Origin: Mnemiopsis leidyi
Lineage: Eukaryota; Ctenophora; Tentaculata; Lobata; Bolinopsidae
Direction of reading: 5' to 3'
Assembly (NCBI GenBank): GCA_000226015.1
Contig: JH153076.1
Coordinates: forward strand, 70,250 to 134,249
Length of the DNA stretch: 64,000 nucleotides
Each line of letters opens with the position of its first letter. Position 1 is the stretch's first letter. The notes under the pieces were generated by a model. That model saw only the letters and a program-made list of their open reading frames with translations. It searched no databases and was not told where the DNA came from. A program made the position numbers and the translations under genes. Positions 35,003 through 46,172 of the stretch are shown here, piece by piece.

Positions 35003-36967
35003 ATGATAGGAAATTCATTGTCACGAAAATTTGAAGCTGGTTTTTTCATGTGTCGTCGCTTTGTATCTGGTAAGTTTCAAGAAGAGTAAAAGGAGAAAAG
35101 TTTTGAGAAGTTCATCTTCACAGGTGCCACGAGAGCGACACAGCTTTTGCAGTATAAACTTGAAAACTCTCATAACCTACTGACCTTCTGTCTGTTTTTC
35201 CAACCGATTGAGCTGTCTGATAACTCCAGGTATGCTTATCTTTTGTTATATATATATATTATATGTTTCAATGAGCAGGACTTGCACGGTTGTCATGTAC
35301 TTCTTGTGTTAAGTTAAACACGAAAGATGACAAAAGATGTTTGCGACAACGATATGAGTCGTGAGTCCTGTTCATTTGAAAGCTAACAAAGAAGTCCCTA
35401 TTTTACTCACAGTGTTTATGATTTCTGCTGCAGAATTGTCTTTTCATATTGATAATCTGTTTTTTTCTTTTAATCTGCTTACACTTTATATATGATTAGG
35501 GTTGTAAGTGGGCAAATTTTGAAAATATGAGTCTTTTTAACTATGACCTCCATAAGAAGCATGATAAGAGTGTTTTTTGTTTGGTTTTTAAGAAATTCCA
35601 AACAATGAAACTTAAATATTTTCTAACGCCAGTCTATCAGGTAGCACTTATTTTGAAGAGCAATCAAATCTGGAGCCCTTCTAAAAAGAGAATCAGGAAT
35701 TTCCTTTGGATGCAATTTGACCAAATCATAATCTGAGAAAAGAAATCTACCCTTTGGAGACTAAATCTGAAGGGAAATTACAAGTGAAATGATGATTACA
35801 AAAACAAAATAAACTTTCAAAAATGTTATGCATCGACCTGCTTGAAAGTTAGTAATGAAGTCCTGATCATGTTGAGCTTCCTTGTGGAATCACATCTCGA
35901 CTGGACTTGTCATTCCGAGAGATTCTGGATAAACTATTGCCAACTGTGAGAGTTGCTCTCAGTATCCACTTTATCGTGTCGAAGATATACTTGGCTGATG
36001 GAAGAGACATTGGTTGTCCTAGAAAACCTTCTCTTCGACAAAAGTACTAGGAAGCTATGTGGCCACCCACCAAATCTCTTGGCTTGCTTTTTCTTTAGCA
36101 TTGTGCTTTGTCCACAGTAAAGATAGGAGCTTTACGTTTTGAGCAAAATTGTTTATGTTATATCTCTGTGTGATGCCAAATTGAGATTTGTCTGGTGGAT
36201 CTTCAAGGTATGAGGTCCTAAAAACTTATTTGCTTCACTAAAAACAGTTTGCCCTGCCCTGACACTTGACAGTGAATGTGACAAATTCACTTTCTGTTCA
36301 GAACACCCTATAGAGAAATAGACAATAGAGAATAGCTTAGGGATCATGCCTTAAAGAGAATAATATGCTAGCTGCTGGCCATCTGCTGTCGGGACCATTT
36401 CTTCAGTATAACAAATCTTTCAGGCAACATATTGATGTCTCCTCTGACCTCTCTCGGTCTCACACAACTTTTCATTTATACTGAGCTCCAATGTGAACTA
36501 ATATATGTGGTAAAACTGTATAACTTTTAAATCTAGCGCAGCTTTGATCCAGATTTCGGTACGTTGTTTCTAGAAATTTATTTATTTTTAAAAATCAATT
36601 GTTTAACATTTGCCATATTGCAATATTTCTCGTTCTTTGAATCAAGTATATTCAAGTTATAGCCTACAAAACTTTCTATCGATGAATCTCCTAAATTTGC
36701 TTTCAAAATTTCTACGATAGTAATTATTCATCTCTGCGAACTACCAAGGTATTAGTCTTATTTCGTAACTTAAGGGCGGCAAACGACTAACCGAGACCTA
36801 TACAACCATTTTTAATAAGTTAAGCTCTACCTTGATAAGTATTTGAATCTGGTTAATTTCATAGATTTATTTATTTCAGGACCAATTAAAGTTAACGACT
36901 AAAAACTCTCTCTCTGCGTAGATTTCATGATTTGAAGCTGTGGGAACAGATTTACGGACCTCAATAA
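35003..36967 (+). CDS. Three-exon small protein (72 aa), unrecognised
   Basis: Exons are 35003-35069, 35124-35229 and 36922-36967 (219 nt). Exon 1 starts MIGNSLSRKFEAGFFM and ends at GTAAGT in phase 1; exon 2 lies between a CTTCACAG acceptor and a GTATGC donor in phase 2; exon 3 follows CTCTCTCTCTGCGTAG and ends IYGPQ then TAA. The basic, arginine-containing N-terminus without acidic residues before Glu11 suggests a possible mitochondrial presequence. The middle (ATRATQLLQYKLENSHN) looks helical. Alternative 3' exons in the 1.7-kb second intron, notably an open stretch at 35872-36050, cannot be excluded. The gene converges with the homeodomain gene, leaving 255 bp between stop codons. Confidence 0.5.
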
Positions 36968-37222
36968 CTTCTACCTTCAGCAACATGGTTAGTGCCACTC
37001 AGAAAATAGATTGTAAATTGTTGTTATTATTATATTTTTCCAACCATGTCCCGTGTATGTTATGTCTGCTGTAAAGCTATAATTTCGAGCATCAGGGATT
37101 CTGCCACACAACTGCCATCTCAGTTTACTATAGAAAATGCAAATATCATAAAGTTGTAGAACTTATCAAAATGATTATTACAGTCAATAGGTTATCAAAC
37201 TCATAATATAACATAAAGATAT

Positions 37223-37939
37223 TTAAAGTCTCTTCTTGGCAGTAAACCACTCGAACACTGTAGTCTCCTTTATCCCAACTTTCTTAGCGATCTGTTTCCG
37301 AGACTCTGCTCCAATGTATCTGCTTCTCAGGAAGTACTCGTTCATCTTCTCCTCCTGCTCTGCTGACATTCCCGATCTGGTCCTCTGTCGGATCCTCTCT
37401 GATCTTCTGAGGGGAGTAGGAGCAGGGTCGTTGAGAGAGAGGGATGAGAAGGAAAGTGAGGAGGGGGATTTAGGAACGGCGGTTGAAGCATAGTCACGAT
37501 GGGAGAGAGTGGGCGGGGAGGTGGAAGGAGCTGGATCTGATAGACTGAGTTCCCTCATCTGGACATCAAGAGAAGCACGTCTGGACTTGAGAGGGGTGTA
37601 GCTGAGAGTGAAGGATATTTCCGGATCAGTTTCGTCCAGCTCCGCCATACTCTCGTCATGAGGGGTAGAGAAGATGTCGAGTATAGTCTTCTTAACCGGA
37701 GTCAGGTCGTAGTACACTTCATCCTGATGGGTAGGGCGAGGAGGTGTCTTGTAGCTGGAGTCAGGAGAGAGGGTCAGGTAGGTGAAGAAGGGTTCCTCAG
37801 GGTCAGGGATAGGGCCCGAAGCAGAGAAGATGGATGTGTGACAGATCCTGGTCTCGTGGTGGTGAGGAGGATGAGGGTGGAGGAGCGAGATTTTGTCGGT
37901 GGTAACGGAGTAGCCAGGCTTCTGGTAGATAGAGTTCAT
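37223..37939 (-). CDS. Intronless gene for a divergent homeodomain protein, 238 aa
   Basis: Single open frame from ATG at 37939 to TAA, with a TATA box about 60 bp upstream. Residues 1-183 are Ser/Thr/Pro-rich and probably disordered, with repeated Thr-Pro sites (SSYKTPPRP, DLTPVKKT, FSTPHD, SYTPLKSR). Residues 184-238 align with homeodomain positions 1-55 without gaps: Arg5, Met16, Phe20, Tyr25, Arg31, Ile34, Ile40, Val45, Trp48 and Phe49 fit the fold. Helix 3 reads VFEWFTAKKRL, so position 51, nearly always Asn, is Ala, and the protein stops at position 55. It is presumably nuclear, through the basic RRSERIRQRTR and AKKR segments. It may bind DNA weakly, differently, or act through protein contacts. 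I cannot assign a homeobox class. Confidence 0.8.
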   Translation of the reverse strand: MNSIYQKPGYSVTTDKISLLHPHPPHHHETRICHTSIFSASGPIPDPEEPFFTYLTLSPDSSYKTPPRPTHQDEVYYDLTPVKKTILDIFSTPHDESMAELDETDPEISFTLSYTPLKSRRASLDVQMRELSLSDPAPSTSPPTLSHRDYASTAVPKSPSSLSFSSLSLNDPAPTPLRRSERIRQRTRSGMSAEQEEKMNEYFLRSRYIGAESRKQIAKKVGIKETTVFEWFTAKKRL

Positions 37940-37996
37940 ATTGGAAAGGAGAGTAGGAAGTAAACAAGGTATATGGTTGGAGGGTATCTGGTGTGG

Positions 37997-38004
37997 TTTT
38001 TATA
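37997..38004 (-). promoter_or_regulatory. TATA box of the homeodomain gene
   Basis: TATAAAAA on the minus strand, its 3' end 57 bp before the ATG. A start site about 30 bp downstream would leave a 5' leader of roughly 30-35 nt. Confidence 0.6.
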
Positions 38005-39682
38005 GAAGTTTGTAGGGGTAACAAGCGTGTTAATGAGAGGTTTACCCGTCATCAGGATCTGATCAGACTGGGTGATGTGAGCTTCTTTTTACACGTTATG
38101 TGTCATATGAGATGCGTGTCTTGTCATGTGAGATATAGTCTTGCCGGGTCCCCATGTGAGCTGACCTGGTTATGTGAACCCTAGGCGCGATATGCAAACA
38201 TCGCAAAAACAAACAACATCACATCACCATCCTATGACATCATCTATAAACATAATCCTAAACATGATGTGATCCAAATGCTGTAGACTGAGCCAGATAC
38301 CTCTACACGTAGAATTTCTAGCAATCAGAGTTTCGATGAGGCCTCTAATTTACTCACACTGGTAAAACGTTTGTTAAACGGGTTAAACATATCACGTGAT
38401 ATGAAATCTCGTCAAAAATATTTCATCAAGTCAAGGCACTTTATCGCTAATTATACATGGCTGTTATCTTCGACATCGTGGTCTTTAAAACGGCAACAAC
38501 GCCGCTGGTTTTAGGCGAAGTTTACTCGTCACATTTTCTACAGGACAAGTTCAGCGCATGCAATTATCTCTATATCAATTTGTGCATCTGTAACTGACCA
38601 CAAATCTCGATTCATTTGCTCTATAACCGGCTGGCGAATTTGAATATGTCTCATGTGGTTTGTTTTAAATTTGTAAAGCATTGGTAAGTTTGTAACTTTT
38701 TTAAATTCTCGTTTTTTCCCGATATGTGATTATCCGTTCTCGTGGAATTTAAAAATGTATTAAATTTTAAGTCTAGAATGGTCACCCTAAATACTGTTGC
38801 TAATTATGTCCGCTTGTATTGAAGTCTGAACTCTCATTCCTCATTTTCTAGTTGAGCATACCTGCTTTAGGGTACTCTTAACTGACATACTCACATACCA
38901 CTACAAGATACTGATGACTAGGTAGTTCATTTTTCCAGCTTGTAATTTTACAATTTTATCATATAATTTTATTTCGATTGAATACGAAAACAATACATTT
39001 CGGGCACGTTTTAGTAAACGGTGGTCCGTGCAAATTGAATAACTAAAACTAAGAGGCTGCAAACAAAAGATTGTGAAATTTAGCCTTTACATTTTTATTG
39101 CACTTTCCCATAAAATACCCTACTGTCAGACTACCCTGCGAAAAACGAGACTGATAATAATAATGATAAAGTTTTAGTTTGTGAATATTCTGTTCGAGAT
39201 ATTTAAATTTCTGACTCGGCTACTTGCTTTAGACTTGATATTAACCGCACGGAAATTTAAAAAGTTAACCCCGTTATCATTAAAATCTCAGCATAAGCAG
39301 CTTCACTAGTCGATATATCATATATATCTAGACATACAGTTCGTTGATCACACAGTTAAATTTCTAATTCCCATTCCAATCTACAAAAATAAAACTGACG
39401 GCATAGAAGCCGCAAAGGTCACCGCTTTGTAGGAAGACATGGCAGTCTAGATGATACCAATGACTTAATCATCTGTTGGAGTCTAGCCAGGAAACATCAG
39501 AAGTACGGCTGCCGTGTCTTTCAGACAGCTGTATTTTCAGCATCATAACAGCTGTTTTTCTTGCACGTGCTCAAAAATTTAGTATCCGTTTATTCTACAA
39601 AGTCCCATTTATCTTTCCCACGTGCCTTTATAATCAATAAAATAGCTCGTATCAAATTTCAAACACACGCCCAAACATCTAC
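38005..39682. other. Upstream region of the homeodomain gene
   Basis: A candidate minus-strand mini-exon (MFNPFNKRFTS then GTGAGT, near 38388-38356) has no convincing partner. The remainder is AT-rich and without coding signal. An AATAAA read on the minus strand at 39594-39589 fits the gene that ends at 39683. Confidence 0.4.
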
Positions 39683-40106
39683 TTAATGCTTTGTCCAGAT
39701 TCCTTTGCGGAGTACACGATCGTCTCCTTTCTTCACTTGCTCGTCTCCTCCTCTTGCTGACTTGTGTAAAAATTGTCTGCAAAAAGGATCGATTTTCTCA
39801 ACCGTCAGGTCACGTGACTCATAGAACAGATCCTGTTTTGAGATGTGTTTGTGCAGATCACAGTGCGACCGACTGAGGTTTATTGTCGCCAGTTCCATCA
39901 ATTGTTTGAGTTTTCTTCTCTGTCGCCCGAATTGGCGTTTTACAATCCGACCATTGTACGAGCTGTAAATCTGAACCGAGAAGATTTGAAGAGGCCAGTT
40001 GTTTCAAAGTTTACTTTGCTGTGTCGTGTCGACATTTCATGAGTTACTTACTTCTGGTACTTACAAACCGCACACAATCGGACATTTTCTTCTTTCTACT
40101 GGCCAT
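39683..40106 (-). CDS. Two-exon gene for an unrecognised basic 109-aa protein
   Basis: Exon 1 (40106-40065) encodes MASRKKKMSDCVRF and ends exactly at a strong GTAAGT donor in phase 0. Exon 2 (39970-39683) follows a good acceptor (CAAATCTTC...GGTTCAG) and runs 95 codons to TAA. A minus-strand AATAAA lies at 39594-39589, about 90 nt past the stop. The protein is very basic: RIVKRQFGRQRRKLKQLMEL forms a probable helix near residues 22-41, then a segment with HCDLHKHISKQDLFYESRD and a Lys/Arg/Gly-rich C-terminus ending GIWTKH. It has no membrane segment or signal peptide. Nuclear or RNA/DNA contact is plausible from charge alone. Family not recognised. Confidence 0.65.
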
Positions 40107-40435
40107 AAATTAATCAAGGTTTTATTAAATCTATTTTATTATGTAAGTTTATTTACTTCATACCTAGCCTTAGTTTGATTGGAAACTTTGATCAGCTCGG
40201 TAGATATATCCAAAACAGCAACAAAAGTAGACATATTTATTGGTGAAAAAGCCGCTGTAAGTCTAACTACTTGATCGTGATTGGCTAATAGCTGTTACCC
40301 GTCCTTATGATCAATGAAAATGGATGTGCATCCTTGAGCCGTTCTCAATAAATGTGCTTCTTCTCAGTTTGTATCGGATGGAACCAAGTAAATGGAACTT
40401 AAGTTAATGAAACACGGCCATCCTTAAAGAATTTA

Positions 40436-40519
40436 CAGTAAAACCTCTATTTACTGGGCCTTTGGGGAAAAGGGGAAGGATCGGTAAATAGAGGGACACG
40501 GTAAATAGAGGTTTTACTG
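40436..40519. mobile_element. 84-bp MITE with terminal inverted repeats
   Basis: Begins CAGTAAAACCTCTATTTAC and ends with its near-perfect complement GTAAATAGAGGTTTTACTG, flanked on both sides by TTA. No coding capacity. The termini resemble pogo-type ends, while a 3-bp TTA target duplication would suit PIF/Harbinger; the family is unresolved. Confidence 0.8.
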
Positions 40520-40609
40520 TTATTGTTTCATTCCAGGATATTTCTAACAATTTCATGTGATTTTTAACCAATAAGCTAGAAAGTATGCAGTGTAGTATAA
40601 GTAATAGCG

Positions 40610-40972
40610 ACAAGTAGTAAATGTAAGGTAACAGTTACAAGTAGTAAATGTAAGGTAACAGTTACAAGTAGTAAATGTAAGGTAACAGTTACAAGTAGTA
40701 AATGTAAGGTAACAGTTACAAGTAGTAAATGTAAGGTAACAGTTACAAGTAGTAAATGTAAGGTAACAGTTACAAGTAGTAAATGTAAGGTAACAGTTAC
40801 AAGTAGTAAATGTAAGGTAACAGTTACAAGTAGTAAATGTAAGGTAACAGTTACAAGTAGTAAATGTAAGGTAACAGTTACAAGTAGTAAATGTAAGGTA
40901 ACAGTTACAAGTAGTAAATGTAAGGTAACAGTTACAAGTAGTAAATGTAAGGTAACCAGTTACAAGTAGTAA
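40610..40972. repeat. 27-bp minisatellite, about 13 copies
   Basis: Nearly identical 27-bp units (ACAAGTAGTAAATGTAAGGT plus AACAGTT) run head to tail into an N-gap, so the copy number is a minimum. Confidence 0.95.
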
Positions 40973-41237
40973 NNNNNNNNNNNNNNTGAAAAAACCGCTG
41001 TAAGTCTAACTACTTGGTCGCAATTGGCTGATAGCTTTTACCCGTCCTTGTGATCGTTGAATAAAGATGCGCACCCTTTAGCCCACTCTCGTCTTCAGTT
41101 TATATCTGATTAAAACAATTAAATGGAACTTAAGTTAATGAAACACGACTATCCTCAAAGAATGTACAGTGAAACCTCTATTTACCGGGCCTACTTGTAT
41201 AAGTAGTAACGTACAAGTAGTAAATGTAAAGTAACAT

Positions 41238-44200
41238 AACACCCCAAGTCGCCTACTACATATCTACTCAACCTTGAGATTCGTGATTTCTCTTCTGGAA
41301 ATTGTTCTTATTATCGTATCCAGACCTTCCTTACCTAATATTTGCTTTAACCTACAATGATATAAGGGTTACATCCACTTCTTTTCACTTTTCATATTTT
41401 CGAAATCTACTGAAATTAATTCCTTTTCGAGCAGGAAACCACTCACTAGCAAGGGTCATTTTATGTTCTATAACTTTGTGTCGACTTTCAAGCTGAACCT
41501 TTCTTCCAAGTTTCAACATACACAATGGAATTTATCTCACTATAATTGAATTTATCTAGAATTAATTGAACTTTATGAATATTTGATATTTGTCGTTAGT
41601 TAATTATATACAGCTACTGACATTAAACATGCTATTTATACAACTCCCCTCTTTCTGCTCTGGTTTTCTCTACATGTACGTGATTGTTGCCTTGGCAACA
41701 GACTAGAAAGGGACCTGGAATGCAGACAGCAAAGTCAGTTAATTCGTCTAAATAAATTCTTGCCAGCCATTTTCTGATTTCCGGGATATTTCGTTGCCTG
41801 CCAACATTAATAAGCTTGACTATTTTGTGTGCTCCTCACAAATAATCCATATCGGAGATCTGTGCTGAGCTTTATATTTTCCTAAACAACGTGTCTTTTC
41901 TTCTCTTTGTTCGCCCTACAGTGCATTATTCCTTTTCTGCCAGCTCTCCGCACGTTAAATTTACCTCATTCTATAATTTTCCCGTGTGGTACCGTTTTTC
42001 GAGCCGCACGCACAGCAGATCACTATTCCTATTTGTAATTTGTTACAGACTCCAGTACTTGGGTGTTATTTGTCCATAGATATGATAATATTGTAGCATG
42101 CTATTGTGTCCTATAGCCAAGTCCTACAGTAATAGACTTGTTGCGTGATTTGTCGCTCGTCTTTGTCGACCTTGACTGAAACTGCCATTTTTCCGAAGCA
42201 TTCTTAAAAATACCGATAATTTTTACGATCTCTTTAGCCATGTAGGTGAAATCTCAGGTTATTTAACGTCAGTATTCCTTTCTTTTTTTCAGATAATACT
42301 CTACTACTCTAGTATTGATAAGCAGGTTTTGTTATTTCATAAATCAAAGAACTTCACCTTGCCACATGCATGTTGCACAATTTAAAATTGCATTATATTG
42401 TTGCTATGTTGTTGACTCGATGTTTCCGTTTTATGACAGTTGCTTACTTTTGCTTTTACAAAATCCTCTTTATCTTATTATTAGTTATAAAATCATGTAC
42501 GGATATTCATGATTTCGCGTTACTTTTCCGAATATCGTACAAATACTGAACTCTGACCACCAGTAAACGAATAACGGATAATTCGAAGTTTTTAACCAGT
42601 CTTGCAGAGATTATTATGTGCTTCGTGGGATATGAAATAAAACGATACTTCGCCCAGAAAATCTAATGACCTCCACAATCACGTTGATCTTGTGTAACTA
42701 ACTAATGTCTCCCTCACGCTTGGGATTTCTTACCTCTCCTCTTTCTAGTCGGACTTTGGACGGTTAAATCTTCCTATTTCGGACGATACAATCCCTGTAC
42801 TCGAGCTTATTTCTCCCCAACGTTATTTTATATAATATTAATTATTGCTCGATCAACCTCCGTTTGCGGTAACTCTTTATTGTCGAAAAGAATTGTAGGA
42901 TTGAATCTCTTACTGACTGAATCCTTATTCCCTAATGCTAATTGTAACTGAAATTAATGAATCTGTCCGTTATGGGAGACCCGATACAGTCCGATAAGCG
43001 GTCTTAATCACTCACACTAACTTTCATGTTTGGGGATTAAGTACGCTTTTCGAACTGCAATCACTCACACTTACATTCATGTTCGCTTCTCAAACTGCAT
43101 CCCAAACGGACTTAATCACTCACAGGGCTATAATAGTACTATAGTGAAAAGTGTTTCAGTGCAATTTTTGACCACATTGGCTTTAGCCTATGTGCTGGCC
43201 GAGTCTTCTATGACTCCAATGTGGTGGGACTGACAAGCACCGTCTTCGTCCCCTGAGTTACTGTCCCCTGAGTTTGTCCTTGTACCCTCTGCAGCAAAGG
43301 CAGCGCACCGATAACACGTACGGGGCTCTTAAACGTATTATGTCATTACAAGCTTATCACGTGTTCAGTACATAATAAAAGCTGATGTGTAGTGTGCATG
43401 GGTGCAAATAAGTCAAAATTTGCCTAATTTAAGGTACCGAAGAATTTTTTTAATTAGATATTTTGTCCTCGAATTCACAACAAATTGAAAATAATGTGCT
43501 TTCAGCAAGGTTGGGATTTTTGCATACAGTTCCTATGCACATATCTATATTTCAACATAAATTTGGCCTTTAAAAGTGTAAGCTTGCCTGTATGAAGGAA
43601 TTTATAGTTTCATGAAGCCCAGAAAAATGTCAACTGGGACTGTTCGCCGCAGGCGAAAAATGTTGAGGATATTGACACAGACATATAACTAGAAGCGATT
43701 TGGTAATCAAGACCAATCTCATAGGCAGTCTTTTAATGAATTAAAAACTGGGGTTCAAGGTCATGATTAAAAGTCTTTTGACCTAGTAAATGCTCGCCGC
43801 AGGCGAACAATTTTAGAAGATTTTTGCAAATAGAATGGCCTAAAAGCGATTTGGTTATAAAGGCATAAATCAAAGACTGTTTTAAAATTGATGTAACCTA
43901 CAACAGATGGTCGCTTTTTAGTATCACATCGATAAATACAGTTATATGCAAAGAGGAACTTAATTTCAAAATGATTCCTGAAAACTTGGCAGTTTGTCGA
44001 TTATCGATATGACAGCTGAATTGAACCAATATTTCTAATCAAATTGTTGCATTGCAAAGAATTGTGTAAATGTGATATTATCACTTAATCACTGATTAAA
44101 ACAGACATAGCCAAAAAGTCAAAATTAATCTATTTAGATGAATATTATATACACATTAAAATCTACACATAGAAAATTCTAGCATCAAAAAGTTAATCTG

Positions 44201-45970
44201 GCCTCGATCAAGACTTTAATTCAGAATTTTTAATCAAGAGTTCAAGATTTTTCTATGTTAATCTTAATCCTTAATTAATTATTTTGGAAAAATAATTTAA
44301 AAATTAAGTTTAACCTAAATTCAATTATTTCCTGTTGGAGTTGAAGGGACATTTTTGGCGTAGATTAAATTTAATGTGTCACGAAGCTAAATCGACAAAT
44401 TATCCTGATCTTCAATTTAGCTTGACCTCAGAATTCTGAATTACGATTTCGAATTTTTTAAATTTCTTGAGCAACTTTTGTCCTACTTAAAATTTAATTT
44501 AGACCATAAATTTAAGGTACCGTCGGTACAGTTAGAGGCACTTTTCTGTAGGGGTGGTAGTGTGTAGTAGTTTAGTGTGCTCACTCTACTTCCGAATCTC
44601 AAGTATGGTAGCCCCTGAACCTCGGCTTTCCTAGCATGCTAATTCGGAGGGGGAGCCATTTGTAATCTAACTGTTAGCTACTCAGTACAGTGGGAATAAA
44701 TATTGTTAGTGATTCAGTCCGTTAGGAATACAGTCTGTAAAACGAACGAAATCACTAACTGTTGTTATTGTAAGAGATACACGTGTTTTAGCATGGCACG
44801 TCATTCATTCTTTTACCTCTCACAGTTCTTTTCCTTTGATATTCAGTTAATTTTACCTAATATTAACATTTTTTATCTAGCGGATGGTATTCAGAGGGCA
44901 TTACTGTTATGTACTGTGAACTGGTCCCAAGTCCAATCGCCATATTATCGCTTATGTCAAATAACCGTTTTTAGTCATTGACTACTGATACAGTCTGTAA
45001 AGCGAACGAAATCACTAACTTTTGTTATTGTAAGATATTCAGTCCGATTACCGAATTCATGATTTATATACCCCAATATTCCATAACCGGAAAAAGATTT
45101 TAAAATCGTATTACCAAGTTGCTCCAGGGCAAATAAATCATAAGAGGAAATTGTTCGGCTGGGCAGGCTAAATAAACTTCAATAAATAATGAAATTATTG
45201 ATATGAACACAGACATAATTCTCAGTAAAATTCACACACAACATTTTGTTCGCAATGTATCAAACTTGAATACAGCGGTTTGAACTGTTTACTTAGTAAC
45301 GACGATGTTTTCTTAATTCTTTTTAGTCGCACTCAAACCTTTCCCGCCTTCTTAATTCTTATATTGCTTTAACAGTACCCCTGCCGTGAGGATGGTATTT
45401 TGGAGAGGCCGCATTCCGGAGGTCTCAAATTGTTTTAATCATGGGTAGCATTGCTTGGTAATGATTGGCCGTGCCTCACTGTCTTAGGTCAATTTCTGTC
45501 ACGCACAAAGCAGTTACTTTTTGCTGTTTCGCGACCAGGATTTGTTCTTAGATATGATCTTAATTTCCCGTCAACCTAGTTGGATTTTTTAACTGTTTTT
45601 AAATTTTCAAGAACGCTCCTAGCTTTACCCAGCATTTTGCATTTACTTTCAATTTGTGATTCTTATGCTTGACAATGTTTGCTGGGATGTACAGGAATTA
45701 ACTTAAGGAAAATGGATTGCCTTATCACTTAGCACTTACCAGAGCGTTCTGTTACGTAGGGGCGTATGAAACGGAACGCGCGAAGCATTGTAACCGAAAC
45801 TGTGCCAAGTTCTTCAATATTTTATTTTAATCCATTTTACCGCGCGCAAATTAGCTTTCGTAAATGACAGGTCTCTTGCGTATGGACGCACGATTCATGA
45901 ATATAATAATGTATCGCATGTCCTTGTACACGCTGTGTAGAAATCCAGAACAATCGGCTCTCTGTACAAT
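41238..45970. other. Largely unassigned AT-rich DNA
   Basis: A possible plus-strand terminal exon follows a strong acceptor (CCTCTCCTCTTTCTAG) at 42749: SDFGRLNLPISDDTIPVLEL, then a few codons and TAA. No phase-matched upstream exon was established. Two TTCGCCGCAGGCGAA-type palindromes lie near 43645 and 43796. 43900-44520 is very AT-rich and looks non-coding. Confidence 0.4.
44728..45035 (+). repeat. 48-bp direct repeat pair
   Basis: 44728-44775 and 44988-45035 are 48 bp long with two mismatches (core CGAACGAAATCACTAACT), separated by 212 bp. ATTCAGTCCG sits just before the first copy and just after the second. No terminal inverted repeats or transposase were seen. Confidence 0.85.
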
Positions 45971-45978
45971 TATAAAAG
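45971..45978 (+). promoter_or_regulatory. TATA box of the SR/RRM gene
   Basis: TATAAAAG about 195 bp upstream of the first in-frame ATG. A start site near 46000 would give an unspliced leader of about 170 nt. Confidence 0.6.
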
Positions 45979-46172
45979 GGTGCAGGTGCGCCAAGTATCC
46001 TCACATTGACTCTCACACAGATGTATAATCGTTAACCGGCTCTCACCCTGCCTCCCAGCACACTCTCTCCACACTTGAAGCTAAATTTAAGGACTTAATG
46101 GGACGTGTGATATAACGTCCAGCACTTGCTAGCTCGAGGCAGTTTCTCTCTTTGTCTTTGTTATGCAATGTC

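Larger units (their letters stand above)
40244..41191 (+). repeat. Segmental direct duplication flanking a tandem array
   Basis: 40244-40460 and 40987-41191 are diverged copies of one about 210-bp segment (both contain GCTGTAAGTCTAACTACTTG and TTAAGTTAATGAAACACG) and both run into the left end of the CAGTRAAACC MITE. The right copy is followed by array remnants at 41200-41237. The N-gap 40973-40986 abuts the right copy. Confidence 0.88.
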
